From Alphaproteobacteria bacterium (GTDB taxonomy: Bacteria > Pseudomonadota > Alphaproteobacteria > Rhizobiales > Aestuariivirgaceae): a DNA stretch of 8,050 bases. The stretch lies in NCBI GenBank assembly GCA_020441605.1, contig JAGRLX010000281.1, forward strand, positions 1 through 8,050, written 5' to 3'. The translations under genes were made by a program, and so were the position numbers. Below are positions 4,643 to 8,050 of this stretch, piece by piece. The notes beneath the pieces were generated by a model. That model made no database searches. It worked only from the letters and a program-made list of their open reading frames with translations, and had not been told where the DNA came from. Position 1 is the first letter of the stretch. Each line of letters starts with the position of its first letter.

Positions 4643-5359
4643 ATGCGCGGCATCATACTCCTCGTGTTGATCGGACTTTGCAGCAGTGGCCCGGCCTGGG
4701 CCGTCTCGCATGTCCAGGACGAGAAAGCCATCAGGCTGGCTCAGGTGGATGGCGCGGAGGACCCGGTGCCACTTCCGCCGGCAAACCCCGATGGCTCCGA
4801 TGAAGGCGTGGCCCCGGACGAGCCGGGTGCACCCTCCGCCGACCTCCCCGATTCCGGCCAGTCCTCGTCCCAGGACGATGACATGCCGCCCGGCGACATC
4901 AGTCTCGGCGAGATCCCGGTCATCGAAGTCATGGAACTGACCACCGACATCGCCAAGCGGGCACTCGATTCGTACTTGCTGGTGCGCACGAAATACGAGA
5001 ACGCCGATCTCGAATCTTACGAGAACCTCCAGGATTTCGTCGACCAGAATCCGGAAGGCCAGGCTTTCGAGGCTGACATCAAGGCCGCGGGGTTCGCCAA
5101 TGTGAATGACTGGAACCTGGCGATCACCACGCTGGGCTTTGCCTATACAGGCGTGGTGGACGACCAGAGCGCCGACATTCAGCAGCAGATATCGGAACTG
5201 GAAGCCGATCCTGAACTCGCGCGGGACATGAAGGACCGGATGATCGCGTCGCTGAAGGCCATGATCCCCTCGGAGAATAATCGCAAGGTCGTGGAAGAGC
5301 TCATGGCCGATGCTGATTATGGCGAAAAGCTGAAGCAGATCGATATCGTCGAAGAATGA
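4643..5359 (+). CDS. Secreted or periplasmic protein of unknown function
   Basis: This 238-residue protein has a signal peptide at residues 1-20 (MRG, hydrophobic core, cleavage after AWA). Residues 36-85 are a low-complexity acidic linker rich in Pro, Asp, Ser and Gly. Residues 90-238 look mostly alpha-helical, with a central segment FVDQNPEGQAFEADIKAAGF (132-151) and Trp157, and an acidic C-terminal helix pair (about 185-235). No Cys is left after signal cleavage, there is no heme motif and no membrane helix in the mature part. I do not recognise the family. ATG 4643 is chosen for its strong ribosome site (GGAAGGAG, 4631-4638) and the signal peptide right after it. Its stop overlaps the start of the next gene (ATGA), so the two are translationally coupled, although one product is exported and the other is cytosolic. 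Confidence 0.85.
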   Translation: MRGIILLVLIGLCSSGPAWAVSHVQDEKAIRLAQVDGAEDPVPLPPANPDGSDEGVAPDEPGAPSADLPDSGQSSSQDDDMPPGDISLGEIPVIEVMELTTDIAKRALDSYLLVRTKYENADLESYENLQDFVDQNPEGQAFEADIKAAGFANVNDWNLAITTLGFAYTGVVDDQSADIQQQISELEADPELARDMKDRMIASLKAMIPSENNRKVVEELMADADYGEKLKQIDIVEE

Positions 5360-6150
5360 GTCCGCTTCTCCTCCACGACCGCGCAGATGGTATTTTCCGC
5401 CTGACGCTCAATGATGAAAGCAGCCGCAACAGCCTCTCCGAGGCAATGATGACGGAACTCCAGGCGGCGCTGGACGCCGCCGCGTTGAATCGCGAGGTGC
5501 GAGTGATCGTGCTGGCGGCCACGGGCCCAGTGTTCTCGTCGGGCCACAACCTGAAGGAGATCACAGCCCGCCGTGCCGATGCCGATCGGGGCGCTGCCTA
5601 TTTCACCAAGCTCTTTGCAACCTGCGCAAAACTGATGACCTCGATCGTGCGGCATCCGAAACCGGTGATCGCCCAGGTGCAGGGCCTCGCCAGCGCGGCG
5701 GGCTGTCAACTCGTGGCCTCCTGCGATCTGGCCTATGCATCCGAGACTGCCCGCTTCTGCACGCCGGGCGTCAACATCGGCCTGTTCTGTTCCACGCCCA
5801 TGGTGGCCCTGTCCCGAAATGTCAGCCAAAAGCATGCGATGGAAATGCTGCTGTCTGGCGATCTCATTTCGGCCGAGGACGCGGTGCGGATCGGACTCGT
5901 CAACCGGTCAGTCGCACCCGGCGACCTTGCTGCCAAGGTCGATGCAATGGCACGGAAGATCGCTTCGAAATCCATGGTCACGGTGAAGACCGGCAAGGAG
6001 GCCTTCTACCGCCAGCTCGATCTGCCGCTCGAAGAGGCCTATGCCTATACGGCCCGGGTTATGGCCGATAATCTGCTGACGCGGGATGCCACGGAAGGCA
6101 TCGCGGCCTTCATCGGAAAGCGGGAACCTGTGTGGAGCGACGAGGAGTGA
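5356..6150 (+). CDS. ECHDC3-like crotonase (enoyl-CoA hydratase/isomerase family) without the usual catalytic Glu pair
   Basis: This cytosolic crotonase-fold protein of 264 residues should bind acyl-CoA. The oxyanion-hole and CoA regions are present: FSSGHNLKE (60-68) and GLASAAGCQLVASCD (110-124). The whole run PGVNIGLFCSTP (137-148) and the C-terminal GKREPVWS ending closely match the ECHDC3 group, named after a human mitochondrial protein. In classical enoyl-CoA hydratases two glutamates add water. Here the matching positions read Gln118 and Gly138, so ordinary hydratase activity is unlikely. It may catalyse another crotonase-type reaction or bind CoA esters without hydration. The start overlaps the preceding stop by 4 bases (ATGA), and the end overlaps the next start (GTGA). 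Database labels of 'enoyl-CoA hydratase' would overstate the function. Confidence 0.93.
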   Translation: MSPLLLHDRADGIFRLTLNDESSRNSLSEAMMTELQAALDAAALNREVRVIVLAATGPVFSSGHNLKEITARRADADRGAAYFTKLFATCAKLMTSIVRHPKPVIAQVQGLASAAGCQLVASCDLAYASETARFCTPGVNIGLFCSTPMVALSRNVSQKHAMEMLLSGDLISAEDAVRIGLVNRSVAPGDLAAKVDAMARKIASKSMVTVKTGKEAFYRQLDLPLEEAYAYTARVMADNLLTRDATEGIAAFIGKREPVWSDEE

Positions 6151-6572
6151 ACCCCCGGATCAACCTGGTGACGCTTGGTGTTATCGACATGGCACGCGCC
6201 CGCGCCTTCTACGAACGGCTCGGACTCCAGGCTTCCAGCGCCAGCAATCGGCATGTCACCTTCTTTGATGCCAACGGCGTCGTGCTCGGCTTGTTCGGGC
6301 ACGAGGCCCTTGCCGAGGATGCCCATTTGGAGACGTCCGGCGCCCCTGGGTTTCGCGGCGTGTCCCTCGCTTGGAATGCCGAGAGCGAAGCGGCCGTCGA
6401 CGCCATTATGGACCACGCGGAAGCCGCTGGCGCCCGCATCGTCAAGCCTGCCCAGAGCGTATTCTGGGGAGGTTATTCCGGCTATTTTGCCGATCCCGAC
6501 GGCCATCTCTGGGAGGTGGCACACAATCCATTCTTTCCGCTCGATGACACAGGTCACATCCAACTGCCATGA
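6147..6572 (+). CDS. VOC-fold (glyoxalase/bleomycin-resistance type) protein
   Basis: The protein has 141 residues in the paired beta-alpha-beta-beta-beta fold of the vicinal oxygen chelate superfamily, which covers metal-dependent lyases, dioxygenases and binding proteins. The first module starts INLVTLGVIDMARARAFYER (5-24). The second ends with the hallmark YFADPDGHLWEVAHNP (113-128), where Glu123 is the usual metal ligand. The first module lacks the His typical of glyoxalase I at its start (Asn6/Thr9 there), so metal use and substrate are unclear. GTG 6147 is chosen because it overlaps the previous stop (GTGA) and has GGAG 9 bases upstream; GTG 6132 is an alternative adding 5 residues. The stop overlaps the next gene's ATG. 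Confidence 0.85.
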   Translation: MNPRINLVTLGVIDMARARAFYERLGLQASSASNRHVTFFDANGVVLGLFGHEALAEDAHLETSGAPGFRGVSLAWNAESEAAVDAIMDHAEAAGARIVKPAQSVFWGGYSGYFADPDGHLWEVAHNPFFPLDDTGHIQLP

Positions 6573-7102
6573 ATCACGACGACTATCCTGCCGACTACAT
6601 CCGTTCCATCCTGCAATCCGTGAAGACCATCGCCCTGGTGGGTGCTTCCAGCAATGAGGTGCGGCCATCCTACTTCGTGCTGAAATACCTTCTGGACAAG
6701 GGTTACGACGTCATTCCGGTAAACCCCGGTCTTGCAGGCCAGACCTTGCTCGGACAGACTGTCTATCCCTCGCTGAAGGATATCCCGAAGCCCATCGACA
6801 TGGTCGACATATTCCGCAACTCCGAAATGGCCGCCCAAATCACCGAAGAGGCACTGGCCCTTGTCCCCCCGCCCAAGGTGATCTGGATGCAGCTCGGTGT
6901 CCGGAACGATGACGCCGCGGCCAGGGCGGAAGCCGCCGGACTGCAGGTGGTGATGAACCGCTGCCCCAAGATGGAATATGGAAAGTTGTCGGGCGAATGG
7001 GCCTGGGTGGGGGGGAATTCGGGCATCATTTCGTCACGAAAGCAGACACTTCACGCGAGCGGTAAGGTGCAGAGCCTGGGCATCGGCGCCAAGGTATATT
7101 GA
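6569..7102 (+). CDS. CoA-binding Rossmann-fold protein (YccU/CoA_binding_2 type)
   Basis: This is a 177-residue cytosolic protein with a single Rossmann domain related to the CoA-binding domain of succinyl-CoA synthetase. Visible marks are TIALVGAS (20-27) with the glycine turn, the strand and turn VIPVNPG (48-54), PIDMVDIF, and the VMNRCPKMEY motif (128-137, Cys132) typical of this family. The substrate is unknown; stand-alone members are usually annotated only as CoA-binding. ATG 6569 overlaps the VOC stop (ATGA) and has no separate ribosome site, so it depends on coupling. In related bacteria, as far as I know, this gene often stands next to an O-acetylhomoserine sulfhydrylase gene; here metY follows after a cytochrome b561. 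Confidence 0.93.
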   Translation: MNHDDYPADYIRSILQSVKTIALVGASSNEVRPSYFVLKYLLDKGYDVIPVNPGLAGQTLLGQTVYPSLKDIPKPIDMVDIFRNSEMAAQITEEALALVPPPKVIWMQLGVRNDDAAARAEAAGLQVVMNRCPKMEYGKLSGEWAWVGGNSGIISSRKQTLHASGKVQSLGIGAKVY

Positions 7103-7113
7103 CGTCGGCCAAA

Positions 7114-7127
7114 TTGACACAAAGCAA
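7114..7127. promoter_or_regulatory. FNR/FixK-like box upstream of cytochrome b561
   Basis: TTGA-N6-GCAA matches the FixK2-type consensus TTG(A/C)-N6-(T/G)CAA. The centre is at 7120.5; a class II activator would place transcription start near 7162, leaving a leader of about 53 bases. No good -10 is visible around 7150-7156 (GATTGT is poor). The box is less symmetric than the one before cytochrome c. Confidence 0.35.
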
Positions 7128-7142
7128 GGTGGAGATGCGCAC

Positions 7143-7199
7143 ATGCGCCGATTGTCACCCAGACTGCAAGGTGCCGAGCGTAGACCGCCGCACAAATAA
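7143..7199 (+). CDS. Possible 18-codon upstream ORF before cytochrome b561
   Basis: ATG 7143 follows a good ribosome site (GGTGGAG, 7129-7135, 7 bases before it) and reads 18 codons to TAA (7197-7199), ending 15 bases before the cytochrome b561 ATG. The peptide is Arg- and Pro-rich (4 Arg, 3 Pro). The real gene downstream has a weaker site (AAAGG). It might help ribosomes load on the next gene. It would not be transcribed if the start near 7162 is the true one. Confidence 0.2.
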   Translation: MRRLSPRLQGAERRPPHK

Positions 7200-7214
7200 C
7201 AAAGGCTATCATCC

Positions 7215-7784
7215 ATGACATCAGTATCACTCCCGTCCCAGACGAAATACGATCGTGTCGCCATTGCCATTCACTGGATAACGGCTGCGTTGATGATCTT
7301 CATGGTGTTCTTCGGCGAAGAACTGATGGAGACGGGCGAGCGCGGCGAGAACGAGGGTATTGCCAGTACGTTCCTCCCTTCACTCCATGTCAATATCGGC
7401 ATCATCATTCTGCTGCTCACCGTGGTTCGGGTGCTCTGGCGGGTGATCAATCCGCCGCCGCCCCTGCCCGCGACCATGGCGCCGTGGGAAGTGATGATCA
7501 CCAAGATTGTCCATGCGGCATTCTACGTCCTGATGATTGGTCTGCCGCTCACGGGTTGGTTCGCTTTCGGTGAATTCGTCGAAGAGCATTCGGCAATGGC
7601 CGGCGTCCGTCTCCTCGGTCTGGTGGATATGCCAGCCTCGCCCGGCGGCGGTGACTTCGCGGGCGATATCCATGAGGTCGGCAGCAAGATCGCCATGGTG
7701 CTCATCATCCTTCATGTAGTTGCGGCCCTGAAACACCAGTTCATCAATCGCGATGGCCTGCTGAGGCGGATGAGTCCGCACTGA
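7215..7784 (+). CDS. Cytochrome b561 (four-helix diheme membrane protein)
   Basis: This 189-residue inner-membrane protein passes electrons between quinol and other carriers; E. coli CybB acts as a superoxide:ubiquinone oxidoreductase. There are four membrane helices, at about 16-34, 56-78, 98-118 and 152-173. The four likely heme b ligands are His20 (AIHW), His58 (LHVNIG), His153 (DIHEVGSKIAM) and His167 (ILHVVAALKHQF), matching the His13/His45/His137/His151 pattern of CybB. Helix 3 has the conserved PLTGW (111-115). The loop between helices 3 and 4 is longer than in CybB and Gly/Pro-rich. ATG 7215 has a weak AAAGG 9 bases upstream. It lies 112 bases after the CoA-binding gene and 86 before metY, and probably has its own promoter. 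Confidence 0.93.
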   Translation: MTSVSLPSQTKYDRVAIAIHWITAALMIFMVFFGEELMETGERGENEGIASTFLPSLHVNIGIIILLLTVVRVLWRVINPPPPLPATMAPWEVMITKIVHAAFYVLMIGLPLTGWFAFGEFVEEHSAMAGVRLLGLVDMPASPGGGDFAGDIHEVGSKIAMVLIILHVVAALKHQFINRDGLLRRMSPH

Positions 7785-7810
7785 CGGGCGGCTTACTTAC
7801 ATTACGGCGA

Positions 7811-7839
7811 TTGTCGTTTGGGTCCGGCCGGGCTAAGTT
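7811..7839 (+). promoter_or_regulatory. Possible metY promoter
   Basis: TTGTCG (7811-7816), 17 bases, then TAAGTT (7834-7839). Both boxes are imperfect. The predicted leader is about 25 bases and contains the GGGAGA ribosome site. The space between cytochrome b561 and metY is too short, and lacks the conserved core, for a SAM-II riboswitch. Confidence 0.3.
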
Positions 7840-7858
7840 TCGATCTTCAACAGCTTGA

Positions 7859-8050
<192 letters not shown>

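Overview
The window looks like chromosomal DNA from a GC-rich alphaproteobacterium, most likely of the Hyphomicrobiales (Rhizobiales) type. This rests on the long S9 protein with its N-terminal extension, the rplM-rpsI pair next to an enoyl-CoA hydratase-family gene, a CoA-binding protein and an O-acetylhomoserine sulfhydrylase, and regulatory motifs of alphaproteobacterial style. I see no mobile element, CRISPR array, tRNA or rRNA. No gene-free stretch exceeds 300 bases. The largest gaps (891-1146 and 4363-4642) are divergent promoter regions, and both hold candidate regulatory sites.

Layout. (1) 1-890, minus strand: the 5' part of a secreted collagen-like protein with a signal peptide, a beta-rich domain, a CBM5/12-like segment, then Gly-X-Y repeats running off the window edge. 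Its promoter carries a palindrome over the -10. (2) 1147-1749, plus: a secreted diheme cytochrome c made of two duplicated c-type domains, with an FNR/FixK-like box upstream. (3) 1858-2178, plus: a short transcription unit with a 60-codon secreted or membrane peptide and two hairpins with C-rich loops; the second is probably the terminator. This is the most likely place for an undescribed element (small RNA or dual-function transcript). (4) 2296-3351, plus: a cysteine synthase (cysK) of a longer variant subfamily. It converges on (5) rplM-rpsI (4362-3412, minus), which ends at a strong U-tract terminator. (6) 4643-7102, plus: four tightly overlapping genes, namely an unknown secreted protein, an ECHDC3-like crotonase-fold protein lacking both usual catalytic glutamates, a VOC-fold protein and a CoA-binding Rossmann protein. 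Each junction is a 4-base overlap. (7) 7215-7784, plus: a four-helix cytochrome b561, again with an FNR/FixK-like box upstream. (8) 7871 to the end, plus: the start of metY.

Functional themes are sulfur amino-acid synthesis (cysK and metY both sulfhydrylate activated amino acids), CoA-linked metabolism (the crotonase and CoA-binding proteins) and electron transfer (cytochrome c and cytochrome b561). The two cytochrome genes may share an oxygen- or redox-responsive regulator, because both have a TTGA-N6-(T/G)CAA site upstream. That link is inferred from motifs read by eye.
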